Shown here: positions 43,850 to 55,000 of the stretch, piece after piece
Layout: every line of letters starts with the position of its first letter
How positions within the stretch are numbered: position 1 is the first letter of the stretch
Assembly: GCA_033961575.1 (NCBI GenBank)
Contig: CM066736.1
Coordinates: 9,023,501-9,087,500, forward strand
Length of the DNA: 64,000 nucleotides
Reading direction: 5' to 3'
DNA from: Aselliscus stoliczkanus
Taxonomy: Eukaryota > Chordata > Mammalia > Chiroptera > Hipposideridae
Translations under genes and position numbers: made by a program
The notes under the pieces: model-generated
The model's database searches: none
What the model saw: the letters and a program-made list of their open reading frames with translations, nothing else
Told to the model about the DNA's origin: nothing

Positions 43850-44085
43850 TGAGGCCTCCACACTGATGTATTTGGACATCTTGGGGCCGTCTGTTACTGG
43901 AGGCCACCCCATCCCCTCGGCTTGGGCCCAGCCCCCCAAAGGCACGTCGGTTCCATCAGCAGCAGCTGCCCCCTCGGCGGCTGCCCATGGAGCCTTTTGA
44001 AGTGGGGCCGGGTGGTGTTTACTCGCCCTCGTGTAAGAAACGCGTGCACGGTGCTGGCGGCAGCAGCTGCCCTGGGTAGGGATGG
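43850..44085. promoter_or_regulatory. CpG-enriched unique segment, candidate regulatory element
   Basis: I count 13 CpGs between about 43883 and 44061, far above the surrounding density, with no repeat visible. CAGCAGCTGCC occurs twice (43960-43970 and 44061-44071), each with an E-box CAGCTG, and ACGCGT lies near 44040. An AT-rich block ('ggaattatttatttttcc') adjoins upstream. A 180-codon frame (43922-44464) runs through but ends in a MIR and has no domain. Function is inferred from composition only. Confidence 0.35.
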
Positions 44086-44334
44086 GGGTGGGGAGAAGGG
44101 GGTGCCCTCATCACTCACGAGCCTGTTTATTTGGGAACCAGAGTGGCCCTTTCTCCAGTTATTACTCAATGTCCTCTACAGACCAATCCACCCTCATTCC
44201 AGAAGGTGGGGCAGGAATAACAAACATACTGCCCGCTGCCAGATGTGCCCATCTTGCCTAGGCCCCGTGCTGCACTTGGCTTTCAGGGAAGACTTGGAAA
44301 TGGAAGACCAGGAGGATGCCTGGCTGGTCCCCGG
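44086..44334. other. Unique sequence
   Basis: No feature recognised. Confidence 0.3.
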
Positions 44335-44520
44335 AGCACGGACTCAGGAGCCGGATGGAGGACTTCAAATTCTAGTTGTCGCTTACTGTGTCACACTCAG
44401 ACAAGAAAACCCACTTCATCCGCAAAACGACTCCCCTTTCTTCTATGACAGATGGGGAAACTGAGGCTCAGAGAAGTTAACATAGGCAGAGAACTTAGAG
44501 GCAGACTCAATACATAGGAA
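44335..44520. repeat. MIR pair (sense head, then antisense core)
   Basis: 'agcacggactcaggagccgg' with 'tactgtgtcacactcag' reads as a sense MIR head (to about 44400). 'gacagatggggaaactgagg' with 'ctcagagaagttaacatagg' reads antisense. Confidence 0.7.
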
Positions 44521-45039
44521 GTCCAGAATAAATGTTACCCAAAGACGGACAGTTGGCTGCGAGCTACGTGGGATTGACATGTTTCATCTTTGTTAAATAT
44601 CGACTCTCTCCACTCGCTCCACCCCCGTTTTTTAGTTAATTGGAAGATTATAAAATGTCCTTGGAGAATAGACTGGTTGAGAAGCTATGAGCTAAAAAAT
44701 CCAGTAGTTTGAGTAACAGTACTCAGGCTGATGGATAGCATTCCTGCTGAAGGCAAAAACGATCATAGGCAAGATGGTTTTTGTCTCTGAACAAGTCTCC
44801 AAATCCGTGAAGTACAATATTAAGCTGGGTACGTGGGCAAAGACAAGCGTCAGACAGCCAAGCCTTGTAATTCCGAGCCCGCCTCTTGCTGGCTGTGTGA
44901 GCGGCAAGCACAGAGCCCCCCCAGATGCTTCTGTCCTCATTAGTGAGAAGGAGACACACACACTACTTCTTTCCCTCACGAGGTTTTTGTGAGGAATCTG
45001 TGAGATTTTATGTATTAAGGGGCATTCTTATAACATGAT
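44521..45039. other. Unique sequence
   Basis: No gene is seen. Antisense frames of 95 and 78 codons at 44692-44979 are in different frames. Confidence 0.35.
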
Positions 45040-45195
45040 GAGTCAGGCGCTATTCTCAATGCTTGATAACATATTTGCTAATTTAATCCTCAGAGCAAGC
45101 CTGTGAGATAGGCACGGTTGCCCCCACTTTACAGATGAGGACACTGAGACGTGATTAAGGCTCCCCAGAATAACATGGCCAATAACATGGTTGAA
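45040..45195 (-). repeat. MIR SINE (antisense)
   Basis: 'gctaatttaatcctcagagc', 'tgtgagataggcacggttgc' and 'actttacagatgaggacact' show the copy. Confidence 0.85.
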
Positions 45196-46754
45196 CATTT
45201 ACATTTTAGCTCGTGCTCATGTCTTCAAAACAGTTCATAATTGCACGATGTGGGCTGCTGTGCTCTATAACCCCTGGGGCAGGGCACTCCAGAGGCTCCA
45301 ACAAGCAGGTGGGAAGAGAGGACTTCTGGAAGAGAGAGAATCAAAGGTGTCGGAGCTGTGGACAGGAGATGGGGAGGTGGGGGGTGGGATCTCTTGAGTC
45401 TCAGTGAAAGGTGGTGACCTAGCCTGTGCCCTCGCTTTTCTTGCAGAGGCAGTGACCCAAGTCCTGCTGCAGGAGTGTGGGGTACTGCATGCCAATCAAA
45501 TCCTGGCTGTTGGACCTTGGGTACCAACAGGAGCCAGGGGAAACAGGGGCTGTCCTGGGAATGCACAGGGGAGGCCAGGCTGCTCCTCAGGAGATGGAGG
45601 TATCATGCTGGCTTCTTGTCTCTTGGAGGCAGCAGAGAAAGTGGTCCAGCAGACTCCCCAGAGACTCCGGAGAACTCTCCGTAGGCTGGAGGGAAGGGTT
45701 GCTAGAATTTCCAGTTCCAGTGGCTAGAGGGGGAACCTGGTTCATGCCATGCTGCCTGCTCCTCCAAACCTTGCCACCAATACCAGGACACAAGCATCAG
45801 GTGGCATTCATCCAGCTGGGTTGAACATCGTTCAGTCAATTGTAGGATTATTTTCTAAAAGAGGTATATCGCTTCGCTCTCCTCTGCCATCAAGGGGATT
45901 CTAGAAAGCACAGAAAGCAAATGCTTCTCAAGCTTCTCTGCTTACACCTTTCATTTGATCTGAGCCTTGGAATAAGTGGGGACAGATAGGTGATCCTCAG
46001 CCACCTGCTTCCCTGCTCTTGCCCTCAGACTGGCTGGCTTGCCCTGAGAAGGGAGAGGGAGAGGGAGAGGGAGACTGTACTCTGAAGGAGATGCTTTTAG
46101 AATGTGTAGACAAAGACCCCCCCTGGACCCTGACACAAAAGCTTGGGGATAGAGGGGGAAGGCTGGTGCTGGCGAGGTGCTCACTGGGCAAGAGAACCAT
46201 CATCTGGTTTTCATTAAACAGCCATTATTTACTCACGTCACGAACAATGCTCAGAAAGGCAGATGTGGTCACGTGACCATGAGCTGGAGTGGGAGCCGGC
46301 AGCCCTGCCAACCCTGAGAGTCACCACGCATTTATGTTGCCTCTACGTCGTGTGATAGTCCTGACACAGCCGCAAGACCTCGTTTAATTCCCATGATGGC
46401 TCTACCGAAACAGACATATCTATTTATCACACGATTTCCTTATCCCTCTCAGGAAAATGCTGATTTTGAGCCTTTCAGACTGGGCAGGCTACTCAGAAGA
46501 CTTATGAACCTTTCACCTGGGAAACAGAAGAGTCCAGACTTTTCCCAGGTCTGGGTTTACTATTACCCACATCATTTCTGGTTTGAGTCTCAAAATGAAG
46601 TCATCAAAGAGATGCAGCCTTTTCCCTCCCGTTTTCCTAGCTCGACCAGGGAACTTTCTAGAAAGGTATGTGGTTCAAGCCTCATTTCCGCCTGGGGGAA
46701 TCGTGAGGGTGCCATGACGTATCACATCTTAAGAATTGCTGCTGTCATTTCAAG
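45196..46754. other. Unique sequence
   Basis: About 1.5 kb holds no recognised repeat apart from a (GGGAGA)n-like run at 46051-46072. Frames up to 125 codons (46393-46770) show no domain. An acceptor-like cttttcttgcag lies near 45435, but no exon could be supported. Confidence 0.4.
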
Positions 46755-46865
46755 AGGACTTAATTCTTAGCCCGAAGCTGTGAGAATCGCCACCCCCATT
46801 TTACAGATGAGGAAACGAGGTTCACAGCATCTCATGATGCAGGTGTCCCCCAAATCCTTACAGGT
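46755..46865 (-). repeat. MIR SINE (antisense)
   Basis: 'cacccccattttacagatga' and 'ggaaacgaggttcacagcat' give the core. Confidence 0.75.
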
Positions 46866-47554
46866 AGGATGTGGTAGAAATGCATTATGGAATCAAGGTT
46901 TGTTGGGCCCCAGAGCGCATGCTCTCAGCTTCTCTGCAAGGATGTAACTCCATGAAGGCAGGGGCGTCGCTCATCTTCTGCAGTGTATAACAGTACCTGG
47001 TCCGGAAGAACTCAGACCTGGGATCACCCCAGGGGTGAAGGGAGTTCCTAATTTTTTCATCATTGAAATAGAATGAGTGGAACATCGGCACAGTGTACCA
47101 TGAGGTGGCGCTATGAAGAACATACTAGTAGACGATGAAATGTGGGGTCCTACCGCCATGGCTTTTGCATAATTCAAGATACATTCAGAATGAGATGAAA
47201 GGGATCTCAAAGAAGCACCTGCTTTGGTGGCATCTTTTCAGGGAGGTGTGGCCATCAGGACAGATGCCATGGGTTTTCAAGCTCATCTCTGGGTCGCCAC
47301 CAGGCCTCCGAAGGCCTGAGGGTCATCTGACCAACCACTGGCAGAGGCTGGTACCACCACCACCTGCCCTGGCACTGCTGAGCGTTTCGACAGCCTTCCT
47401 CCTCTCAGCTAAGGCTCCCAAACATGCCGAGGCCAGAACCAACAAGGGTTCCAGTGTCTGCTCTTGTTCTTAATCAGAGAAGTTTCAAGCATCTGGCTTT
47501 TTAAAATGTAGAACAAGACTAGCAAACATATGAGTATTCGTTTTTAAAATAAGC
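46866..47554. other. Unique sequence
   Basis: No feature recognised. A 112-codon frame (47135-47473) has no motif. Confidence 0.35.
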
Positions 47555-48420
47555 TCTATTTTCAAATCATTTCAGGGTCACAGAAATGTCATACAGTACA
47601 GAGAATCCCCGTATGCTCTTACCCAGCTTTCCCTCATTTTTTACATTTGCGTGTACATTGGCCAGAACTAAAACAAACACCGGTACATTATTTTAACACA
47701 CTCCAGGCTTTATTTGAATTTCAGCTGTTTCCACTAAATTGTCCCTTTTCTGTCCCAGGATGCAGTCCCACACTTCATTGGGAAGGGTATTAGTGGGTTT
47801 TGTTTTTCTCTTTTTAGTGTAATATAGGACTAGCACCTATTTCCTAAAAAAGCCAAATTGTACAAAAAGAGAAAAAGGTCCCTAGTAACTTCTGTCTTCC
47901 TGCCCCAGTGCCATTACACTTGGTCTGTAGGCTTCCAGACCTGTGCCGTCTAATAGGGTACCCTTCAGCCAATGAGGCAGTTTCAATTTCAATTTAGAAT
48001 TAACATTCAGTGACTCAGTCACACTCGCCACATTTCAAGTGCTCAATAGTGCATGCTGCTAGCGTCCACAGCACTGGGCAGCAGCTGGGCAGCTGAGGTA
48101 CAGAGTATATTTCCCTTGTGACATAAAGTTCTATTGAATAGCACTGTTCTGGGTCTTATTTCTGTGGGTTTACCTACAAATATATACTTAAATATATGCC
48201 TCTAAATTTCTACATGGGGATCGTAGACTACTGTATACTGTATAGCATTTTTACCTAATTGGTTTCGGAGATCACGCCACGTTGGCGCATACTGACCTGC
48301 CTCATTCATTGTGGCTGCCGCACAGTGGCCTGTAGCATGAACCACCATTTGTCATCCCTTCTTGAAGGGCACTTAGGTTATTCCCAATTTTCTCCAATTA
48401 TAAGGAAGGCTACAAGAAAC
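47555..48420 (-). mobile_element. L1 (L1M-type) 3' remnant, interrupted
   Basis: 'acattggccagaactaaaac', 'ctccaggctttatttgaatt', 'gggtttacctacaaatatat', 'tgtatagcatttttacctaa' and 'cttaggttattcccaatttt' follow the antisense order. A DNA transposon at 47936-48147 splits it. Confidence 0.7.
47936..48147. mobile_element. MER3-like hAT element
   Basis: It starts 'cctgtgccgtctaatagggt' and ends 'ctattgaatagcactg', an imperfect terminal inverted repeat. 'ccacatttcaagtgctcaat' is the characteristic inner phrase. It sits inside the L1 remnant, so it is younger than that L1 copy. Confidence 0.7.
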
Positions 48421-48720
48421 ATCTTTCTTCCTTCTGAGCGTGTCTTAAGTGGACTTAATTTGGGGTAGAGTGACGTAGGCAAGTAGGAGAAATAGTCCCT
48501 CTTTGAAAAGCTCTTTCTGCACCATCAGAACTGTGCTTCAGGATAATGGCTGTCCAGTGACACTGGACACAGAGGAGACATTTAGCAAAGCTGGGATGTG
48601 GGCAGGATGCCAGGGTCTGCCCAGAAGTCAGGTGTGTTTTAGGCTACTATTGAGAGACATGAGCCACAGACCCCTCCACTGGCCACTCACAGGAAAAAAA
48701 GCAATGTGATAACCACACTA
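48421..48720. other. Unassigned sequence
   Basis: No feature recognised between the L1 remnant and the SINE. Confidence 0.3.
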
Positions 48721-48735
48721 AAAAAATTGCATTCA

Positions 48736-49140
48736 GGGCTGGCCGAGTGGTGCATTGGTTAAGAGCTGGTTTTGGGATGCCAGTGGCTCTGGTTCGGATC
48801 CCACATATGAGGGCCAGTGATACTGCCCTCTACAGCTAACAACAGCTCCACCTGGAGCTGGGCTGTGCGGGCCCTGGCGACGGTGTAGGCTGCAGCCCCT
48901 GCTGCAGTGGGCTGCCATAGGCTACAGTGAGTGGCCGGCAGCCAGCGTGAGCTGCCAAGAGCCACAGTGAGCGACCATCCAGAGGCTGGACACCAATCTG
49001 CCTCATCCGGGAAGAGCACAATGACGATACTCACATGGGCCAGTGAAGCAACATCCTCCACAACTGGACTGAGGAGCGAAGGGACAGCAACTTGTCTGTT
49101 CCCCTCCCCCAATTCCCCAATAAAATCTTAAAAAAAAAAA
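48736..49140 (+). mobile_element. Long-form tRNA-headed SINE (copy 6)
   Basis: The head starts gggctggccgagtggtgcat, contains a TGGCCGAGTGG A box and has a near-consensus ggttcggatcc B box. The body runs from 'tacagctaacaacagctcc' to AATAAA, 'tctt' and an A-run. It carries only one copy of the 3' unit of about 27 bp (from 49097), where the other three long copies have two. Target-site repeats of AAAAAATTGCAT lie at 48721-48732 and 49137-49148. Minus-strand frames of 61-117 codons inside are read-through of the non-coding element. Confidence 0.92.
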
Positions 49141-49279
49141 AATTGCATCTAACCAGAGTCTGAATTATATGGTTTGATTGGCAGATACGTTACACAGGAA
49201 GGAACATCAGTGGCTGGTTTCAAGGAAGCGGTTGTATGGCAGCAGTGTACAAACACTTGAATGCCATTTAAACCAGAAC

Positions 49280-49430
49280 TGTCCCTGTTATCCCCATTTT
49301 GCAGATGGGGAAATTGAGGTGAAGGGCTAGGAAACTGTCTCACTCTCCTTCTGTGTATACTTCCAGCTGGTAAGTGGCAGAGCTGGGACATGAACCCAAC
49401 ACGGAGCCCATGGTCCTGACACATGCCAGC
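49280..49430 (-). repeat. MIR SINE (antisense)
   Basis: 'atccccattttgcagatggg', 'gaaattgaggtgaagggcta' and 'tggtaagtggcagagctggg' with 'acatgaaccca' mark the copy. Confidence 0.85.
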
Positions 49431-49499
49431 AGCCTGCACCTCCTGTGTGGGCAGGCACACAGAAATCGCCCAAAAAGTTCCCCATGTGCCCTGCATTTA

Positions 49500-49612
49500 G
49501 CTTGCCCTAATGTCGACATCTTATGTCACCATGACACATTTGTCAAAACTAAGAAATTAGCATTGGTATAGTACTATCCACTAACCTCCAGACTTTATTT
49601 GGATTTCAGCAG
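49500..49612 (-). mobile_element. L1 3' remnant
   Basis: 'gacatcttatgtcaccatga', 'actaagaaattagcattggt' and 'ccagactttatttggatttc' are antisense L1M 3'-region phrases. Confidence 0.7.
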
Positions 49613-51502
49613 TGTTTTCCTCCTGTTCTGGCCTCATCACTGCCCACCACATAAGGCTAACTCATTCCTGAGCCTCCATCCCCTCCTTTGTAAAATGGAG
49701 ATGTGTTCTCCAACTCAGACCTGTCCACAGCCAGACTGTGACCTGACCTTGAACAGGTCAGTTCACTCAGGCAGGATGCACTTGAGTTTATAGTCTCATT
49801 TGCTAATGTAATTATGCGCTCAATAATCAGGGTTGTGGGAATTAAGGAAGGCTTCTGGGTGGAGTGAGATGAGAATTGGGCCTGAAGGAATGGGTGGAAT
49901 TTGGGGGGTGGGGTGCAGGATCCATCACCGGCTTTGGGCAGAGACCTCACACGTGCGCATGTTTCAAGCCCTTCCTCCCCCCACCCCCGGCAGCACTATG
50001 GTAGGCACAGAGAAACTTAGTACTTAATGGCTGAGAAATCCCAGACCTGGAGGCTTAAGACCCCCGGATCTCAGTGCTTCTGATCAAATTCAGCTGGCAA
50101 TTCATCCACATGGCTCAGATACTGCGTCTGCAAAACCTCCGGAAACGCTGTTGCTAGCTGCACAGCACGCATGGGAGGGCCCCTCCACGTCCAACATACA
50201 GGGATTCTCAACCTAGATCGATCTTCCGAGATAGCCAAAGGCCATGGGCCCACCTGTAAAACTTCCATCCCAGGCCTCCCCAAGGTGGTTTGTCATAGCA
50301 GAAGAGTATTTTATTGTGGTTTCACTTCTACCTCTCACTTATCAGAGGACCTCTAACAATGGACTCTGCAGAAAATGGCCCACAAGAAATGGGGTAAGTT
50401 TACATTAGAATTCCCCAAGGTTGCTTTCAAAGCATCCAGAGGCCTGGGGCCCACTCTAGACCTCCTGAAATCACAGTCCCGGGAATGGGGGGGCTTCGGC
50501 TTCTAGATCAGTACCATCTCCCGGATGATTGGATCAAAGCCAGTGTGAGCCATGCTCGTGAATGCATTCCCCAAAGTTACTTAACAGGCATCTTTTCAAG
50601 CGCTTCGTGGCGAGAGGTGTCCTGAAAGGTACCCTGGATGGGACGTGCAAATCGGGCCTCGGCCCACTTCGTGATCCCTGTACTATCCTAGTCAAGTCCC
50701 TCTCCCTTCCTGACACTGAGGGGGTTACTATTGGAGGGAAAGCAAGTACCCACTTTCCTTCGTGCATTGATGGAAAACGGCATTCCATCTATTGAACAGA
50801 CAATGAGGATTAAATTACGATACTCTGCAAAAGCCCCCCGCCACCGAAGTTAAGCTTCGTCAAGTGCACAGTATGACTCACTAGAAAGAGAAGTGCACAC
50901 CTTGCCTTATGTTCAAGACACTTATACCCTAAACTACCAGTATGCTGGGCTCCCAGTGTGGAAATCATGGTCCCAAATGAAGGCAATGAATGTATACTAT
51001 TTGTATCAAGAAACTAAAATTCAGAAAAATCCATGTACTGAAATACCCGACCTTCAGTTTATAAAATATATTTGGTTATTAAATCAGGATACCTAAACGT
51101 TGTCTCACATTGGAGCCTCCCCCTGCCCCAAAGCAATGCAAGTTAATTTTTTTTAAATTAGTAAACCCCCCTGTTTAGTCCTACTCCCCAGTTTTGCTGT
51201 CCTGAAGAAGATACTTGGCAATGGCTGGAGACACACCTGGAAGGTACAACTGGCCTGAGTGGAGAGGGACCAGGGAGCCTGCCAAACCTTCTACAATGCA
51301 CAGGACAGCTCCCACCGCAAAGACTCAGCCAGCCCCAAGTGTCACTAGGGTTGAGATTGAGCAACCATGTCTTAGATTTAGATATATTCCGTGTACATAT
51401 GCACATAGGCATATTGCCACTGCTTTGACTTTTTCTACCTCGCACTTAATATTGAGGACATCTGTGTACTGCTCTGTTGTGTGCATGTACCATAGAGCAT
51501 TT
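49613..51502. other. Mostly unique sequence
   Basis: A weak sense MIR piece ('ccctcctttgtaaaatggag') lies near 49680. The rest, including the 77-codon frame 50562-50795, the AT-rich 50890-51100 and the 113-codon frame 51215-51556, shows no recognisable repeat, exon or RNA. Confidence 0.4.
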
Positions 51503-51540
51503 AAAAAACAAAACAAAGCAACAACAACAACAACAAAAAC
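51503..51540. repeat. (AACA)n low-complexity tract
   Basis: aaacaaaacaaagc followed by about five aac units. Confidence 0.85.
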
Positions 51541-53202
51541 CCTGGAAACAATCTAGGCTCATTCCCTACATCTTTGCACACTTACCTGTTGAGTTCTCAG
51601 TTCAAGTCACCCGAGCTATTGCAGATGGGTCTCTTGCATTGAGAGTTGGCTCTGGAATACCAGTCACCGCCAGCTCAGGTTGGCAGAAGCGTACTGTGTG
51701 GTTATGCCCATGCACCCATGTGTACTCACAAAGAGCCTCGTGCATCACTGAGCCACTGGGCCCTTGGAGGACTTCCACTCCAGAAGCCAGACCTGTGCTG
51801 AGAGATCGTGGTGGAAGGTTGCTCTCTGGGTCCTCAAGCCTGGAAACGCACATGAGTCATGGCTTTGAAATCCACCTCAGATGCCAGCTGAAAACAGAGG
51901 CTTTGCATAATCAAGTTGACAGATGAAGCTGGGCCTGCCCTGCTGGGGACAGGCTCATCCATATCCTGGGTTAAAAGAAATATTGCATTTTTAAAGAGGA
52001 AAGAAACATATTTAAGAGATAAAGGGGGAAAAAAAAGAGGAGAGTTTTCTGGTCATTAATTATAATAAAGCGCTGGGGGAAAAATTCACTTTAAAGGCAT
52101 GCTAAAGCCCTGTAATCTTCAAAGAGATAGAGGAGGCTTGGCCGCCTGGGAAAAAAGAAACTGCACCAAGAGACCACCACTTCCAACCAATTGCAGACAG
52201 CCAAGGTGAGGGCTGCTGTGGTTGGGGGACCGCATTGGGTGGGGCACCCGTTCTGTTCCTGCCTCTGTAGGGTCAGCTCTTGCCCTTCAGGCGCCCCTCT
52301 GATCAAACCACATGCCCTGGAAAGGGCGCTGGCTTCCAAACCTACCCCAGGCCCATGATGCCTCAACACCCACCAGTCTTCTATGGTCTCAAACTCGTGC
52401 TGCCTATGCGGACTCTGCGTCTTCAGGACAGAGTTCCGGTTTAACGCCATCAGGTCCATTGCCACGCGAGAACATGGGTCCAATATTGTCAGACTTGGGT
52501 CACAAGAAGCCCCAACTCCAAGCTTATATGTCCATTTTTTCCTGTTTTCACAAGCCAAATGACATGCCTGCCACTGAATTAAGCCCTGTGGTTCTATTGC
52601 AGCCAGTAGGTCAAATGGTGGAGTTACCGAAAGCTTTAGACCACCTTAAAAAGAAGTGACATTAATTAATGCCAGGGTGTTAAAGGCTGAATATGGTTTC
52701 ATTTAGCCAATGAACTACTGGCTTGATTGTATGATCCGTGGTGTCAGAAGAACCCATGAGTTTTCTTTGGCTGGGAGGGGTGGCAGTGGGGAAGGCTATT
52801 GGGTTAGGGAAGGACTTTGCTTTCCTTGATATAAGCCCCGGTAGAAAACTGGTTCCTGTTGGACAACCTAATTCTCCCCAGTTGCAAACATACTTCCCAG
52901 GGCATTTTAAGAAGAATTAAATAGAATAGTTTGGGGGAACTAAATCTGCCAAGAGACTTTGTAAGCTTTCTGATATTAACTACACCAACAAAAAATAATC
53001 TTCCACTCACCCTTTTCTCCCCACCCCGAATTAAAAAACCTTGGATCACCCGTACAGGGGTGATCGCTCCCAACACTCCGTCGATCCTGCGTTCAGCCCC
53101 CACTTGCTCTGCTAAGCAGGATCCACTCTGAATGCAAACATTTGAAACTGCAGGTCACAACCTACTACGAGGCCTTAAATTTAGTGACTTGAGATGGACT
53201 TT
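51541..53202. other. Repeat-poor unique sequence
   Basis: About 1.6 kb lacks a repeat I recognise. 52010-52110 mixes homeodomain-type ATTA cores ('cattaattataataaagcgc') with GC-balanced flanks, and 'gacattaattaatgccag' lies near 52657. This is the look of conserved non-coding DNA, unproven. Frames of 115-155 codons at 52091-52659 lie on opposite strands, without domains. Confidence 0.35.
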
Positions 53203-53216
53203 AAGAAAAAAAACAG

Positions 53217-53320
53217 GGCTGGCCGAGTGGCGCGGTGGTTAAGCGCTGGTTTGGGAAGCCAACGGCTCCGGTTCGGTCCCACATGAGGGCCAGTGACACT
53301 GCCCTCAAAAAAAAAAAAGA
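53217..53320 (+). mobile_element. Short-form tRNA-headed SINE (copy 7)
   Basis: The head gggctggccgagtggcgcgg contains a perfect TGGCCGAGTGG A box and a gctgg...ccaac stem, then ggttcggtccc. It stops at 'actgccctc' (53306) and continues as a run of A. A perfect 14-bp target-site duplication AAGAAAAAAAACAG lies at 53203-53216 and 53321-53334. It is among the best-preserved heads in the window, consistent with recent insertion. Confidence 0.93.
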
Positions 53321-53371
53321 AAGAAAAAAAACAGAGTTCATTATCTATAGGCAGGTTTTGCTTCAAAATAC

Positions 53372-53560
53372 AGTAAAACCTTAGATTGCGAGTAATGTAG
53401 TTTGCAAGCGTTCCGCAAGATGAGCAAACATTTCTAATACATTTTAATGTGGTACATGAGCGATGTCTTGCAATATGAGTAGTTTGTTTCCGGAACAAAT
53501 TATGCTCCCAAACCAAGGCGTTGCTGTACTTGTTTCCATTACGCATGTATGCACACGTGT
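53372..53560. mobile_element. Unclassified DNA-transposon-like repeat
   Basis: 'cagtaaaaccttagattgcg', 'agtaatgtagtttgcaagcg', 'ttccgcaagatgagcaaaca' and 'gagcgatgtcttgcaatatg' look like the 5' end of a non-autonomous Tc/mariner-like element I have seen but cannot name. The right terminus is not identified. Confidence 0.45.
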
Positions 53561-55000
53561 GGGTGTGCTGGGCTGGGGTCCGTGCCATCCTGAGCTGGCT
53601 CTCACTCACCTGTGAGCCGATTTGGGGCATCGCTTCCTTCTCCCACACTCCATGCCTTCAAAGTGATGGTTTGACTTCGTATTTACACCACGGAAATTAG
53701 CAAACATACACGTGAAACCTTTTCCCCCTGGAGAGTTGGTTGTTGACAGGTCATTAGCGGTCTGCTGAAGATTAAAGATGTGGGCCAAGCTCTTCTTCAA
53801 CCCATAGGAAGAAAGTCCTGATGTAGGTGAGTTTCCCAGGGTTTACATGCAGGTGGGTTTCCTGCAGGGGGCGGGGTGGGGGAGAGTCCTCAGAAATTGC
53901 CCTGTGGGAACTGGGGGAGGAGGGTTGGGCTTCCAGGAGACCCCACGGAAAACCTTGGGACAAGTCTTCAAAGGCACCCCAGCTCCACAGTGGGGTAAAG
54001 AGAGATGGGCTTCACACCCTTCACAGACTAACCAGTGAATATATATTGCCCCTGAGAAGGAAGCATGATGTTGAGTGAAGCAGCTGTCTTGATCTGGGAG
54101 CCATCAGCAGCCCAAACTCGCAGCAGCTGGGGGAATGAAGCTTGGGTCCAGGGCGAGCTCTGGGTGGCATCCGCTCCATTCCTCTAGCTCGAGTCAACAC
54201 AGAGTATCAAGAGTGCACAAAGCATGTTAGCACTGTGCATGGACCCAAGCTAGCCTGCTAGAGAACGACAGACCATGAAGCCCAGGAGGCCCCCAGCTCA
54301 GGCCACTCTAGACCATTCCAGAGCCAGCTGATCCCCAAATACCTGAGAAAGCCCAAAGCTACCAACCCAACCCCAGCTGTCTGAAGATGCATGAGTGAGC
54401 CCAACTGAGACCAGAATACCCACGCAGCTGAGTCCTAGACTCAGTAACAATAATGCATGCTTCTCTTTTTGATAAGCCATTGAGCTCTAGAGTAAGTTTT
54501 ACACTGACATAGCTAACTGATCCAAGGCCTGAGAGTATCCTGGCTAGAGCCGCACTGAGTAGAAGTGAAAGAGAAGGATGTAAGTGTCTCGTCGAACCTC
54601 TATAATCTGTATTTGAGGCCTGTTAGAAAAAAGAATGGAATTGATGAGCCACAGGCAGTCACTAAGCAAGAAGCGCTTGCTCTATGCACTGCTTTCTGGA
54701 ACCAGAGACTGTTGTAATCAAGAGTCTTTTGGCCACTAGACACAGATCCACTCAAGCCAGCTTGCAATTTAAAAAAAGTAAAGGGGTTATTTTAAGATGC
54801 GGATCTCTCAAAAATCTATGGGTAGGAGTTAAGTGTCTGGGCTTGCTAGGAGTCAGAAAATTCAGTGAGAGGCGACTTTCCATCTCCCTGAGCCCACCTG
54901 GCCTCTGTTCTGCCTCCCTGAAGGCCTGTGCCATTGTTTCTCCTTGAGTGAGAGCGGAAGACAGGAGTCTTCAAATATTTGAATGAACACCTACTGTGTG
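53561..55000. other. Unique sequence
   Basis: No recognised repeat or gene in about 1.4 kb. A G-rich stretch at 53866-53935 creates overlapping frames. A family-B-like piece ('gaatgaacacctactgtgtg') closes the segment near 54980. Confidence 0.35.

Noticed and set aside
43922..44464. 180-codon open frame through the CpG-rich block
   Set aside because: It ends inside MIR sequence. GC-rich DNA has few stop codons, and no motif is visible.
45434..45560. Acceptor-like cttttcttgcag followed by an open stretch, as a possible exon
   Set aside because: No matching donor, homology or conserved reading frame could be supported. Such sites are frequent by chance.
53217..53306. tRNA-like sequence with A and B boxes as a possible tRNA gene
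   Set aside because: There is no closing acceptor stem. It is followed by an A-tail and bounded by target-site repeats, so it is a SINE head.
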